Positions 9,692 to 19,308 of a stretch of 34,392 bases of DNA are shown one piece after another. The notes beneath the pieces were generated by a model that did no database searches, was not told the origin of the DNA, and saw only the letters and a program-made list of their open reading frames with translations. Made by a program: the position numbers and the translations under genes. Source of the DNA: an uncultured Clostridia bacterium (GTDB taxonomy: Bacteria > Bacillota > Clostridia > TANB77 > CAG-508); contig CANQPK010000010.1 in the NCBI GenBank assembly GCA_947625685.1, forward strand, positions 1 to 34,392. The letters are read 5' to 3'. Position 1 is the stretch's first letter, and each line of letters starts with the position of its first letter.

Positions 9692-9746
9692 TTTATAGTA
9701 CGAATTAACAATTTCAATTGACCAAACTAAAAAAATAGTGTAAAAT
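9692..9746 (+). promoter_or_regulatory. Surface-gene promoter with shared upstream box (copy 2 of 3)
   Basis: TTGACC (9718-9723), 17 bases, then TAAAAT (9741-9746): the same -35, spacing and -10 as the promoter at 7817. The upstream box TATAGTACGAATTA begins 24 bases before the -35, as in the other copies. No leader ORF or attenuator lies between this promoter and the gene at 9800. Confidence 0.7.
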
Positions 9747-9799
9747 AAAATTGATTTAGTTTATAATTAAATAAAATACAAAAATTTGGAGGAAAACAT

Positions 9800-9958
9800 A
9801 TGAAAAAAGAAAGAGGTATTACATTAATTGCACTTATTATCACAATAATAATATTAATAATTTTAACAGCAGTGACAATAAGCAATGTAATGAATTCAAA
9901 TTTATTTGGACTTGCAAAAGGAGCAGCAGAAAACTATATACAAGCAGGAAAAGAAGAA
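9800..9958 (+). repeat. Pseudopilin N-terminal module, copy B
   Basis: Paralogue of 8028-8186. Differences are few within the first ~50 codons, and similarity ends abruptly after the GKEE segment. Confidence 0.85.
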
Positions 9959-11258
9959 GATAATAAAATAGATGAATTAATAGGAGAATTAGGAGATTTA
10001 GGGGTCGGAAAAGATAGTAAAGTAAAAGCAGGAGAAATAGTTAAAGAAACTAAGAAAGATAACTATACAGATGCAGAAGGAAGGACAGCAACAATACCAG
10101 CAGGATTTAAAGTATCAACAAAGACAGAAGAACAAAATATAAAAAGTGGATTAGTAATCCAAGACGAAGATGGAAATGAATTTGTATGGATACCATGTTA
10201 TTATGGAGAAAAGCCAGAAAATGCACCAAGCGATTTACAAGCATACAAAAAGCACAAATATGCAGAAAATGGAATTGTTGACGACACTAAAGATGTTACT
10301 AGTGACACAGAAGAAGGTGAATGGAAGACTTTTTATTATACAAAGTTTGCTGGTAGTTGGGAGGATACAGCAGCAGAAGAATATGGAAATTCAAGTGTTT
10401 CAACATATGGAGGATTTTATATAGGAAGATACGAGGCAGTCTGGCCTGAATATGATACATCTTTATTTACAGGAGATAGTCACCAATATATTGTAAGTGA
10501 AGAAGATGAAATAGCAAAAAAGAATGTAACAGACAAAAAGCCAATAAGTAAAGCAAATGTATTTTGTTGGAATTTTATAACTCAAAAAAACGCAAAAGTA
10601 ATATCAAAAAATATGTATGCAGGCAGTCAATCAGTACGAAGTGAATTAGTAGATGGAACAGCATGGGATACGATAACAAGCTGGATATCAACTGATGAGG
10701 CAAATATAAATGTAAATAATAGTAACTCATATGGAAATTACTTTGATAATGACAGTAGTTATACAGGGTGGTATGCAGAACATATATTGTCAAATCAAAT
10801 TGCAGGACAAGAAACAGGAGGAACAATAGGATTTTTATATGCAACTAAATTCAAAAAAGGTACAGTAGGACTTTTGCGGAAGGAATTTAAATGAAACTGA
10901 ATGGACTGCAAAAAAAGACGATGTAGCTAATGCAAATAAAGAAAATAATACAACTAATAACTATCTTGAAACAAGAATAGAGATAGCAACAGGAAGCTAT
11001 GATGGTTCCAAATTAAAAAACATATATGATATGGCAGGAAATATGTGGGAATGGACAACTGAAGAAAATTATCATAAGAGGAATGAAACAACTGAAGAGG
11101 AAGAAAAACAGTCAGAAGCACAATATGCGGTTTTTCGTGGTGGTTGCCTTCATGATTTTGGATCTGTTCGTTCACTTTCAATTCGTAGTGGTGATATTAG
11201 TGCATTTGATGGTATCTATCTAGACTATGGATTCCGTGTTGTACTATATATAAAATAG
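9800..11258 (+). CDS. Pseudopilin-anchored FGE/SUMF1-like protein with one +1 CGG site
   Basis: Predicted 485 residues. The pseudopilin-like N-terminus is shared with the gene at 8028. The rest resembles the formylglycine-generating-enzyme/SUMF1 fold (C-type-lectin related): NEFVWIPCYYG, STYGGFYIGRYEAV, then near the end IYDMAGNMWEWT, FRGGC and the closing YGFRVVLYIK. The frame breaks at 10877 (ttg-C-gga, Gly360). The hallmark NMWEWT, RGG and GFRV motifs are all downstream, so they are only translated after a shift. Family members include sulfatase activators and also many non-catalytic surface ligand-binding proteins, and the latter fits the pilin-like anchor. A ribosome binding site (GGAGG) lies 7 bases before the ATG. 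Confidence 0.82.
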
Positions 11259-11287
11259 CCATGTCATATTTTGTCGAAAAGTATTTC

Positions 11288-11316
11288 TTGACAAAGAAAA
11301 TATAATGATATATAAA
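11288..11316 (+). promoter_or_regulatory. Near-consensus promoter in front of a possible small RNA
   Basis: TTGACA (11288-11293), 17 bases, TATAAA (11311-11316). It lies just after the FGE-like gene and is oriented toward a terminator about 100 bases away. Confidence 0.65.
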
Positions 11317-11322
11317 ATAGAT

Positions 11323-11447
11323 AGAAAGTTAAAAGCTTTAATCAAAAAGGGTTGGTAAAGAAGAGATGAGAGAAAAAGAATAATTAAAGAAGAAACAAAA
11401 GAATAATTTATTTTTTGGGGGCAATAATTTATTATGCCCTCTTTTTC
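11323..11447 (+). ncRNA. Putative ~125-nt purine-rich small RNA
   Basis: The segment is bounded by a near-consensus promoter and a strong terminator, and there is no gene of useful size in it (only a five-codon ORF, MREKE, at 11366). It contains a polypurine tract between about 11358 and 11400. No known RNA family was recognised. It could instead be an unusually long leader whose terminator also ends the upstream surface gene. Confidence 0.4.
11417..11446 (+). terminator. Intrinsic terminator before priA
   Basis: Seven-bp stem (GGGGGCA with TGCCCTC, including one G-T pair), an 11-base loop, then TTTTT. Confidence 0.75.
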
Positions 11448-11460
11448 TATTCCAAAACTA

Positions 11461-11489
11461 TTGAGAAAAAATCTAAAATTTGATATACT
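11461..11489 (+). promoter_or_regulatory. priA promoter, probably giving a leaderless mRNA
   Basis: TTGAGA (11461-11466), 17 bases, TATACT (11484-11489). The priA ATG is at 11499, only nine bases past the -10, and no Shine-Dalgarno sequence is present between them. Confidence 0.6.
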
Positions 11490-11498
11490 AATAGCGTT

Positions 11499-13724
11499 AT
11501 GGTAGTAGAAGTTATAATAAGCAGTAATGCTAAAGATTTAAACAGAATATTTGATTATAATGTGCCAGAAAAATTTACAAACGATATCTATATCGGAAGT
11601 AAAGTGCTGGTTCCTTTTGGCACGATGAAAAAATTGCAAGAAGGATTTGTAATAGGAATAAAAGAAAAATCAGAATATAAAGTTAAAGATATAGCAAAAG
11701 TAGAAGATAGCTCATCTTTAAATGAAGAAAAAATAACTCTTGCAAAACTTATGGCACATAAATATTTTTGCAATATTTCAGATTGTATAAAACTAATGCT
11801 ACCACCAGGAACAACATCAAAAAACGTAGAAAATAGAGTAAAAGACAAATCAATGAAATTTGTGTATTTACTTAAAGACGAAGATGAAATCTATGAAGAT
11901 ATTGATAAAAAAGTTTTAAAATCAGAAAAACAAATACGAACATTGAATTTCTTAATACAAAACACAGAAGTTCTTTTATCAGAACTTATACTATTTGCCG
12001 ATACAAGTGCAGCGGTTGTTAAGACTTTAGAAAAAAATGGATATATAGAAATAATAGAAAAAGAAGTAAATAGAAATCCTTTTAGAAATAAAAACATAAC
12101 TCCAACTAAAAATCTTACATTAACAAAAGAACAGCAAAAGGCAATGAATAAAATAGAAGGAACAATAAATGATAAAGAATTTAAAAAATTTTTAATACAT
12201 GGAGTAACTGGATCTCGGAAAAACGGAAATATATTTGCAACTTATAGGGAAAGTATTAGAAAAAGATAAGTCTGCAATAGTTTTAGTTCCAGAAATTTCA
12301 CTCACCCCACAAATGGTTGAAAGGTTTATTGCAAGATTTGGAGAAGAAAATATTGCACTTTTACATAGTAAACTATCAATAGGTGAAAGATATGATGAAT
12401 GGAAAAGAATAGAGAAAAACGAGGCAAAAATTGTAATTGGGGCAAGATCTGCAATATTTGCACCAGTTAAAAACTTGGGAATAATCATTATAGATGAGGA
12501 ACATGACCAATCATACAAATCAGATATGACTCCTAAATATAATGCAAAAGAAATTGCCCTATATTTAGCAAAACAAAATAATATACCACTTGTTTTAGGA
12601 AGTGCAACGCCAAGTGTATGTACATATCATGAGGTAGAAAATACCGATAGATTAATAACTTTAAACAAAAGAGCCAATAATTCAAAGTTACCTAATGTAG
12701 AAGTAATAGATATGAAACAAGAACTTGCATCTGGAAACAAAAGTATGTTAAGTAGAAAACTAAATGATATGATACAAAAAAATATACAAGAAAAAAAGCA
12801 AACTATCCTATTTCTAAATAGACGAGGGTATTCAACCTTTGTAATGTGCAGAGATTGTGGATATACAGTAACTTGCAATAAATGTAATATAACCCTTACA
12901 TATCATATTAGACAAAACAAACTAAAATGTCACTATTGTGGATATGAAAGAGAAAATTTAACGACATGTCCTGAATGTAAAGGAAGTAATATAAGATATT
13001 TTGGAGCAGGAACTCAAAAGCTGGAAGCAGAGATAAACAGATTGTTTCCAAATGCTTCAACTATAAGAATGGATATCGACACAGTAAGCAAAAAAAATTC
13101 TTATGAGGATATTTTAAATAAATTTAAAGATGAAAATATTGATATACTAATAGGAACACAAATGGTAGTTAAGGGACATCATTTTCCAAATGTAACTTTA
13201 GTCCGGAGTTATTGCAGCAGATAGCAGTATGTACATGTCAGATTTTAGAAGTAATGAAAGAACATTTGAACTTTTAACTCAAGTTGCACGGAAGAGCAGG
13301 AAGAGAACAAACTGAAGGCAATGTTATAATTCAAACATACAATCCCGAAAGTTTTCCTATCGAATGTGCAAAAGAGCAAGATTATTTAAAATTTTACGAG
13401 CAAGAAATAAAACTAAGAAGTGTATTGAAATATCCACCATTTTGCGATATAATAAAACTCGAAGTAAGTGGACTTAGCCAAACTGAAGTAAAAAGAACAA
13501 TTACTTCAATATATGAAAATTTATTAAAAAAGAAAAGTAAAAATATGTACATATATCCTCCAATGCCATCACCAGTTAGTAAAATTAAAAACAAATATAG
13601 ATGGAGAATTATAATAAAATGCATACTTGGAAATAATGTAATAACTGAAATTAATGATGCAATAGATAAAATAAAAACAAATGCATCAATCAGTGTAGAT
13701 ATTAATCCAAATAATATGAATTAA
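11499..13724 (+). CDS. priA: Primosomal helicase PriA with three +1 CGG sites
   Basis: Replication-restart 3'-5' helicase, corrected length 740 residues. Extra C at 12216 (tct-C-gga), 13204 (gtc-C-gga) and 13289 (gca-C-gga), before Gly240, Gly569 and Gly597. Gly240 is the invariant glycine of Walker A (HGVTGSGKTE). Gly569 follows KGHHFPNVTLV and precedes VIAADSSMYMSDFR. Gly597 is in helicase motif VI, QVAGRAGRE. Other landmarks are DEEHDQSYKSD (DEAD-box-like) and the zinc-binding cysteines between about residues 435 and 495 (CRDCGY, CNKC, CHYCGY, CPEC). All three sites are in motifs that cannot be lost, so this is not a decaying pseudogene. def starts 15 bases downstream, giving the priA-def-fmt order. 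The start lacks an RBS; see the promoter entry. Confidence 0.95.
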
Positions 13725-13739
13725 GAAAGGAAAATTAAA

Positions 13740-14237
13740 ATGGCTATTCGTAGTATTAGAACAGAGGAAGACGAAATATTAAGAAAAAAATCTAAAGAAG
13801 TAGATGTTGTAGATGACAAAATAAGAGAACTTATAAAAGATATGGTCGAAACAATGCACAAATATGATGGTGTAGGCTTAGCTGCTGTTCAAATTGGAAT
13901 TTTAAAACAAATTATAGTAATTGACCTGTATGATGAAAAGCCAGTTATAAAAATCATAAACCCAAAGATCATAAAAACAAAAGGTGAACAAGAAGTTGAT
14001 GAAGGATGTTTAAGTTTTCCAAATAAATATGTAAAAGTAAAAAGACCAGAAGAAATAGTTGTTGAAGGACTAGATGAAAATGGAAAGAAAATAAAAATTA
14101 CAGGAACTGGACTTTTAGCACAAGCCATATCACACGAAGTAGATCATTTAAACGGAATAGTTTTAACAGATGTTATGATACCAGGCACAATGGAATATAT
14201 TACACCTGATTCTATAAAAGAGAGAAAGTCTAAATAG
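13740..14237 (+). CDS. def: Peptide deformylase
   Basis: Removes the formyl group from the initiator methionine of new proteins. 165 residues, full length. The three active-site motifs are present: GVGLAAVQIG (motif 1, with Val where Pro is common), EGCLSF (metal-binding Cys) and HEVDHLNG (the HExxH metal site). RBS agaaagga precedes the ATG. It lies between priA and fmt, the classical order that couples deformylation with formylation. There are no in-frame CGG codons. The first arginine is an ordinary CGT (13749-13751), which shows that CGT is read as Arg in this genome. Confidence 0.97.
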   Translation: MAIRSIRTEEDEILRKKSKEVDVVDDKIRELIKDMVETMHKYDGVGLAAVQIGILKQIIVIDLYDEKPVIKIINPKIIKTKGEQEVDEGCLSFPNKYVKVKRPEEIVVEGLDENGKKIKITGTGLLAQAISHEVDHLNGIVLTDVMIPGTMEYITPDSIKERKSK

Positions 14238-14291
14238 TAATATTGTGAGATTTATGTTTGCAAGAATAATTATATATATGAGGAGAAGAAA

Positions 14292-15261
14292 ATGCTAAAA
14301 ATTTTATTTATGGGAACACCTGATTTTGCAAGAAATTCATTAGAAGCAATATATAATGCTAAATTTAATGTTGTACGGAGTTGTTACTGCACCAGATAAG
14401 AAAAAAGGTAGAGGAATGAAACTTTCAGAGTCTGATGTAAAAGTTTTTGCAAAAGAGAAAAGTATCCCAATTTATCAGCCAGAAAAAGTAAAAGGAAATA
14501 CAGAGTTTATAAACATCATAAAGAAAATAAATCCAGACTTAATATGTGTTGTAGCTTATGGGAAAATTTTACCAAAAGAAATTTTAGATATTCCAACTAA
14601 AGCTTGTATAAATTTACATGCTTCACTTCTTCCAAAATACAGAGGTGCTGCACCTATACAATGGGCAGTCTTAAATGGCGATAAAGAAACAGGTGTAACT
14701 ACAATGTATATGGACGAAAAAATGGATGAAGGAGATATAATATTACAAAGCAAAGTTACAATTGGAGAGTATGAAACAACAGGAGAACTTTGGGAGAAAC
14801 TTTCACATATTGGGGCAGATTTACTAGTAGAAACTATAAAACAAATAGAAAAAGGAATCGCTCCAAGGAAAAAACAAAGTACAGACTATTCGATAGCACC
14901 AATGCTTAGCAAAGACATGGCAAAGATAGATTTTGGAAAAAGCATAACAGAAATAAAGAACAAAATATATGGACTTAATCCAATAATGGGTGCTTATGTA
15001 ATTTATGAAGGAAAAATGATAAAAATATGGCAAGCAAGAATATTAGATAATAATGAATCAAGCGACATTTTGCAAAAAAATATTACAGAAGAAATAGAGC
15101 CGGGAACAATAATTGAAGCAGATAGTAAAATAGGTTTGTATATAAAAGCAAAAAATGGAGTTTTAAAAGTACTAGAAATCCAAGGAGAAAAGGCAAAGAA
15201 AATGCCTATAAATGATTTTTTAAGAGGAAATAAATTAGAGACAGGGATAATTTTGAAATAA
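14292..15261 (+). CDS. fmt: Methionyl-tRNA formyltransferase with one +1 CGG site
   Basis: Formylates Met-tRNAi using 10-formyl-THF. Corrected length is 322 residues, typical. An extra C at 14376 (gta-C-gga, Gly29) breaks the frame in FNVVGVVTAPDKKKGRG. The true start is the ATG at 14292 (RBS aggagaag), which restores the N-terminal MLKILFMGTPDFA found throughout the family. An internal start at 14356 would lose this and lacks an RBS. The catalytic region LHASLLPKYRGAAPIQW is intact, and the C-terminal domain runs from about residue 205. Confidence 0.95.
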
Positions 15262-15285
15262 GAACAAAAGAAAGGAATAGGAAAT

Positions 15286-15765
15286 ATGGATTATAAAGAT
15301 GCAATATATGCTATTATGTTTTCAAAAGATATAGAGAATCTAAAATCAGATGATTCTAATATAAAAGGCTATGAAACTAAAGGAAATTTTTTAGATAATT
15401 TACTTTTAAATTTAGAGTTTATAGCGGATGAAATTGATTATTTAGATAAAGATTTCTTAAAACTAATAGCTTATGAAAAAGTGCTTGGAAAAGATATAAT
15501 ATCAAATATTTGCAAAGAAAATGAAATAGAATTAAATGAAGAATTCTTTAAAAAATGTGAAGATGAAAATTTAAATGAAGTTAAATTAGTTAGATATTTT
15601 TGTAAGGCATTAGAAAACAGTAAAAAAATTAATTATGAAACAGCAAAGTTTTCTGAACCGGATTTAATGGTAAGATTAGAAGATGAAATAATACAAAACT
15701 CCAAAGACGGAAAAATCGATATAGGAGAAATATACGAAATACTAACAAAGGAGAGTAAAAACTAG
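15286..15765 (+). CDS. Hypothetical acidic protein between fmt and dgt
   Basis: 159 residues, rich in Glu, Asp, Lys, Ile and Asn. No signal peptide, membrane segment or recognised motif. Predicted largely helical. RBS gaaagga is 10 bases before the ATG. It starts 24 bases after fmt and ends 4 bases before the dGTPase-like gene, so it is almost certainly in the same transcript. Family unknown to me. Confidence 0.75.
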   Translation: MDYKDAIYAIMFSKDIENLKSDDSNIKGYETKGNFLDNLLLNLEFIADEIDYLDKDFLKLIAYEKVLGKDIISNICKENEIELNEEFFKKCEDENLNEVKLVRYFCKALENSKKINYETAKFSEPDLMVRLEDEIIQNSKDGKIDIGEIYEILTKESKN

Positions 15766-15769
15766 AACA

Positions 15770-17455
15770 ATGAAAATAAGAAAAGGAAAATTATCAATAA
15801 ATTTAGTAGAAAATGAAGATTTGCTAATAGAACAATATTCAGAGCTAAGAAGATTAGTTTTGGAGATAAGAAATTCGCCAGAATTTAGAACTTTATATGG
15901 AAAAACACAAGTTAGCGAAAAACCTATGTTAAATAACGAGGTGCGTTCAAGAGGCGAACATTCAATGAATGTTTCAACTATTTCTAGAGAAATAGTTGAA
16001 GAACTCTATGAAGAAGTAAAAAATTCTACATTGGGATACATTGCAGATAGAAAAGCAGCACTAGCAGCATCTAATATTGCAGGTAAAGAAAAAAGGATAG
16101 AAGATTTAGAAAGATATGAACAATCAATTTTAATGTGCTTTAATCTTAACAAAAAGGTAGCATCTTTATATGCCACAATAATTGGACTTTCACATGATTT
16201 AGGACATACACCATTTGGACATATAGGCGAAAGCGTCATAAACGAGTTTATGATTGGAATTAATGATGAAGAAGAAAGAAAAGAAATTCTTCAAAATAGG
16301 AGAATATATTTTGGAGATAGCTATGAGGAAAGACAAGGACATGACGAGGAATATAAAGGAAACATAAGCTTTGAGCATAATGAACAAAGTGCTATAATAT
16401 TCCAAAAAATCGCTGCAAGATGTGGTATAAATCCTGATTTAGTTGATATGAATAAGATAATACTTGGAATACTTTCACATAGTAGAAATAGATATAAAGA
16501 TATACCAAACGATTTAATTGCTCAAATTGTAAGACAAGCAGATAAAATTTGTTATATAAATTATGATTATGAAGAACTAAAAAATGCAATCAATTTTAAA
16601 AGAACTCCTTTAGGACCTGATGTAAGAGAATATTTAAGAAAAAGCTTAAGCAGAAGAATTAAGTATATAGAAGGTATGATAGAAGAAGAAGCAGTAGAAA
16701 AAGGACAAATATGTGATAATGGACCTGCAATGTCGTTTTTAAAAAAAGTTGAAGGAATATATAAAGAACCAACAGTATATCTTTTAGGCGAAGATGGAAC
16801 GAACAGATTATTAAAGGGAGAAAATTGTGAAAGAGCAGAAATAATTGTTAAAAAATTACTAGAATATTTTTGGGAACATCCAGAGAATATTCCTCAAAGA
16901 CGATATATAGAGCTAAAAAGGAATGCAAATTTCACAGATAAATCTTATACATCACTATATGCTTTAAAGATTGCAACATTTAGAAGAGAGGAATGGATTA
17001 AAGATGCAAAAGCACAAAAGGTTATATCATTTGTAATTTCTTTAACTAATGAGGATGCTTATAGTTTATATTATGACTTAGTAAATACGAGAATTACTAG
17101 AGGAAAAGGATACGGAATAGAGCCAGTAACACAAGATGAAATAAATCTAAGAAAAAGAGCTAAATTGATTGAAGAACAGAACAACGTTTTAATGCAAGAA
17201 AGACTTAATGCAATGCAAGAAGGAGTTATAAGGTCTGAAGCAGAGTTAGATAGTATAGCAAGAATAAGAATAAGAGGAAGAAGATTTGCAAGCCACCAAA
17301 AATTATCAGATTTAGCCCAAAAAGCAATGAATGAGCAAATAGCTAATATTCAAAAAGATGCAGAAATTGATGAAACACTTAGAAAAAGAATGGAAGAAGC
17401 AGACAGAAAAAGAGAATCTAATAAATCTACTGACGATTCAGAGGTAGAATTATAA
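15770..17455 (+). CDS. dGTPase-like HD-domain triphosphohydrolase
   Basis: 561 residues. The HD-superfamily metal ligands are visible as RGEHSMNV (His64), GLSHDLGHTPFGH (His142-Asp143, then His146) and a later DKICYINYD segment. The arrangement matches deoxyguanosinetriphosphate triphosphohydrolases, which cleave dNTPs to nucleoside and triphosphate and so influence dNTP pools. FEHNEQSA matches the conserved segment after the HD motif. The C-terminal ~120 residues are charged, probably coiled-coil, and longer than in the core family. Its RBS lies inside the end of the preceding gene, which indicates translational coupling. No CGG codon in frame; it uses CGT and CGA for some arginines. Confidence 0.85.
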   Translation: MKIRKGKLSINLVENEDLLIEQYSELRRLVLEIRNSPEFRTLYGKTQVSEKPMLNNEVRSRGEHSMNVSTISREIVEELYEEVKNSTLGYIADRKAALAASNIAGKEKRIEDLERYEQSILMCFNLNKKVASLYATIIGLSHDLGHTPFGHIGESVINEFMIGINDEEERKEILQNRRIYFGDSYEERQGHDEEYKGNISFEHNEQSAIIFQKIAARCGINPDLVDMNKIILGILSHSRNRYKDIPNDLIAQIVRQADKICYINYDYEELKNAINFKRTPLGPDVREYLRKSLSRRIKYIEGMIEEEAVEKGQICDNGPAMSFLKKVEGIYKEPTVYLLGEDGTNRLLKGENCERAEIIVKKLLEYFWEHPENIPQRRYIELKRNANFTDKSYTSLYALKIATFRREEWIKDAKAQKVISFVISLTNEDAYSLYYDLVNTRITRGKGYGIEPVTQDEINLRKRAKLIEEQNNVLMQERLNAMQEGVIRSEAELDSIARIRIRGRRFASHQKLSDLAQKAMNEQIANIQKDAEIDETLRKRMEEADRKRESNKSTDDSEVEL

Positions 17456-17474
17456 AGTATTAACGGAGGAATAA

Positions 17475-19289
17475 ATGCCAGACAAACAAGCATATATAAG
17501 AAATTTTAGTATAATTGCACATATTGACCATGGAAAATCTACTTTAGCAGATAGATTGATAGAAATGACAGGAGTTTTACCTGAGAGGGAAATGGAATCT
17601 CAAGTTTTAGACAATATGGAATTAGAAAGAGAAAGAGGTATAACTATCAAATCTCAAGCTGTTAGAATGAAATATAAAGCATCAGATGGTAATGAATATA
17701 TAATGAACCTTATAGATACACCAGGTCATGTCGATTTTAATTATGAGGTATCAAGAAGTTTAGCTGCATGTGACGGCGCAATACTTGTTGTAGATAGTAC
17801 ACAAGGAGTAGAAGCACAAACACTTGCAAATGTGTATTTAGCACTTGATAATAATCTAGAGATACTACCTGTAATAAACAAAATCGACTTGCCAAATGCT
17901 AGAGTTGATGAAGTAAAAAAAGAAATAGAAGATATAATAGGAATAGATACAGAAGGAGCACCTTGTATATCTGCAAAATCAGGGCTAAATGTAGATAAAG
18001 TGCTAGAAGAAATAGTTAAGAAAATACCTGCACCTAAAGGAGACATAAATGCACCTACAAAATGTTTAATTTTTGATTCATATTATGATAATTATAAAGG
18101 CGCAATAGCATATGTTAGAGTAGTTGATGGATCTGTAAAAGTAGGAGATAAAATCGAATTAATGCAAACAGGAAAAACTTTTGATGTGACAGAAGTTCGG
18201 ATATTTTGAACCAGGAACTTATGTGCCTTGTGATAAGTTAGAAGCTGGAGAAGTTCGGATATATCGCAGCAAGTATAAAGAATTTATCAGATATAAGTGT
18301 TGGAGATACTGTAACATTAAAAGATAATCCAGCAAGGGAAAGCCTCCCAGGATATAAAAAAGCAAACCCAATGGTTTATTGCGGAATATATCCAGTAGAT
18401 GGAAGTGACTATGAAAATTTAAAAGTAGCATTAGAAAAACTTAAATTAAATGATGCAGCATTGATGTTTGAACCAGAAACATCATCTGCCTTAGGATTTG
18501 GATTTAGATGTGGATTTTTAGGACTTTTACATTTAGAAATAATAGAAGAAAGAATAGATAGAGAATTTGATTTGAGCTTGATTACGACTTCTCCATCTGT
18601 TATATATAAAGTGCATAAGACAAATGGTGAAATGATAGAATTATATAATCCAACAGATCTTCCACCAATGCAAGAAATTTCCTATATAGAGGAGCCAATA
18701 GTTAGAGCAGAGATCTTAACTCCAAAAGATTATGTTGGTGGAATAATGGAGATATGTCAAAATAGACGTGGAACATATATAGATATGAAATATTTAGATG
18801 CAAATCGTGTAACTCTTATATACGATATGCCTTTAAATGAAATAATATATGATTTCTTTGATATATTAAAGTCAAAGACAAAAGGATATGCATCATTTGA
18901 TTATGAATTTAAAGAATATAAAAGAGCAGATCTTGTAAAATTAGATATACATATAAATGGAGAAGCAGTTGACGCCCTTTCATTTATAGTTCATAAAGAT
19001 AGTAGCTATACAAAAGGAAAGAAAATGGTAGAAAAACTAAAAACAGTTATACCAAGACAGTTATTTGCAATACCACTTCAAGCTTGCACACGGAGGCAAA
19101 GTTATAGCAAGAGAAACTATATCTGCGATGAGAAAAGATGTACTTGCAAAATGTTATGGTGGAGATATATCAAGGAAGAAAAAACTACTTGAAAAGCAGA
19201 AAAAAGGAAAGAAAAAGATGAGACAAATTGGAAATGTAGATATACCACAAGAAGCATTTTTAAGCGTGCTTAAATTAGATGATGAATAA
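17475..19289 (+). CDS. lepA: Elongation factor 4 (LepA) with three +1 CGG sites
   Basis: Ribosome-associated GTPase, corrected length 603 residues. G motifs: [12 protein letters not shown] (G1), RGITIKSQ (G2), DTPGHVDF (G3), NKID (G4), SAKSG (G5). Extra C at 18198 (gtt-C-gga, Gly242), 18256 (gtt-C-gga, Gly261) and 19091 (aca-C-gga, Gly539). The first two sit in two EVGY phrases only 57 bases apart in domain II (TEVGYFEPG and GEVGYIAAS). The third is in the LepA-specific C-terminal domain ([17 protein letters not shown]). Each repair yields the family sequence with no extra residue. Without shifting the protein stops two codons after the first site. It starts 19 bases after the HD-protein gene with RBS acggagg. 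Confidence 0.95.
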
Positions 19290-19308
19290 AAAACGAAGGG
19301 AAGATTAT

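Larger units (their letters stand above)
9466..9799. other. 334-base intergenic region between two surface genes
   Basis: It holds the hairpin at 9498-9523 and the promoter with its upstream box at 9692-9746. A strong RBS (GGAGG, 9788-9792) lies before the next gene. The stretch 9530-9690 is AT-rich, and no convincing gene was seen there. Confidence 0.7.

Noticed and set aside
9800..11258. Target gene of a diversity-generating retroelement
   Set aside because: The FGE/lectin-like fold is typical of such targets, but no reverse transcriptase, template repeat or adenine-biased variable repeat was seen.
19279..19308. ATG at 19279 as start of the nucleoside kinase
   Set aside because: It overlaps lepA and has no RBS, whereas the ATG at 19309 has gaaggg at good spacing.
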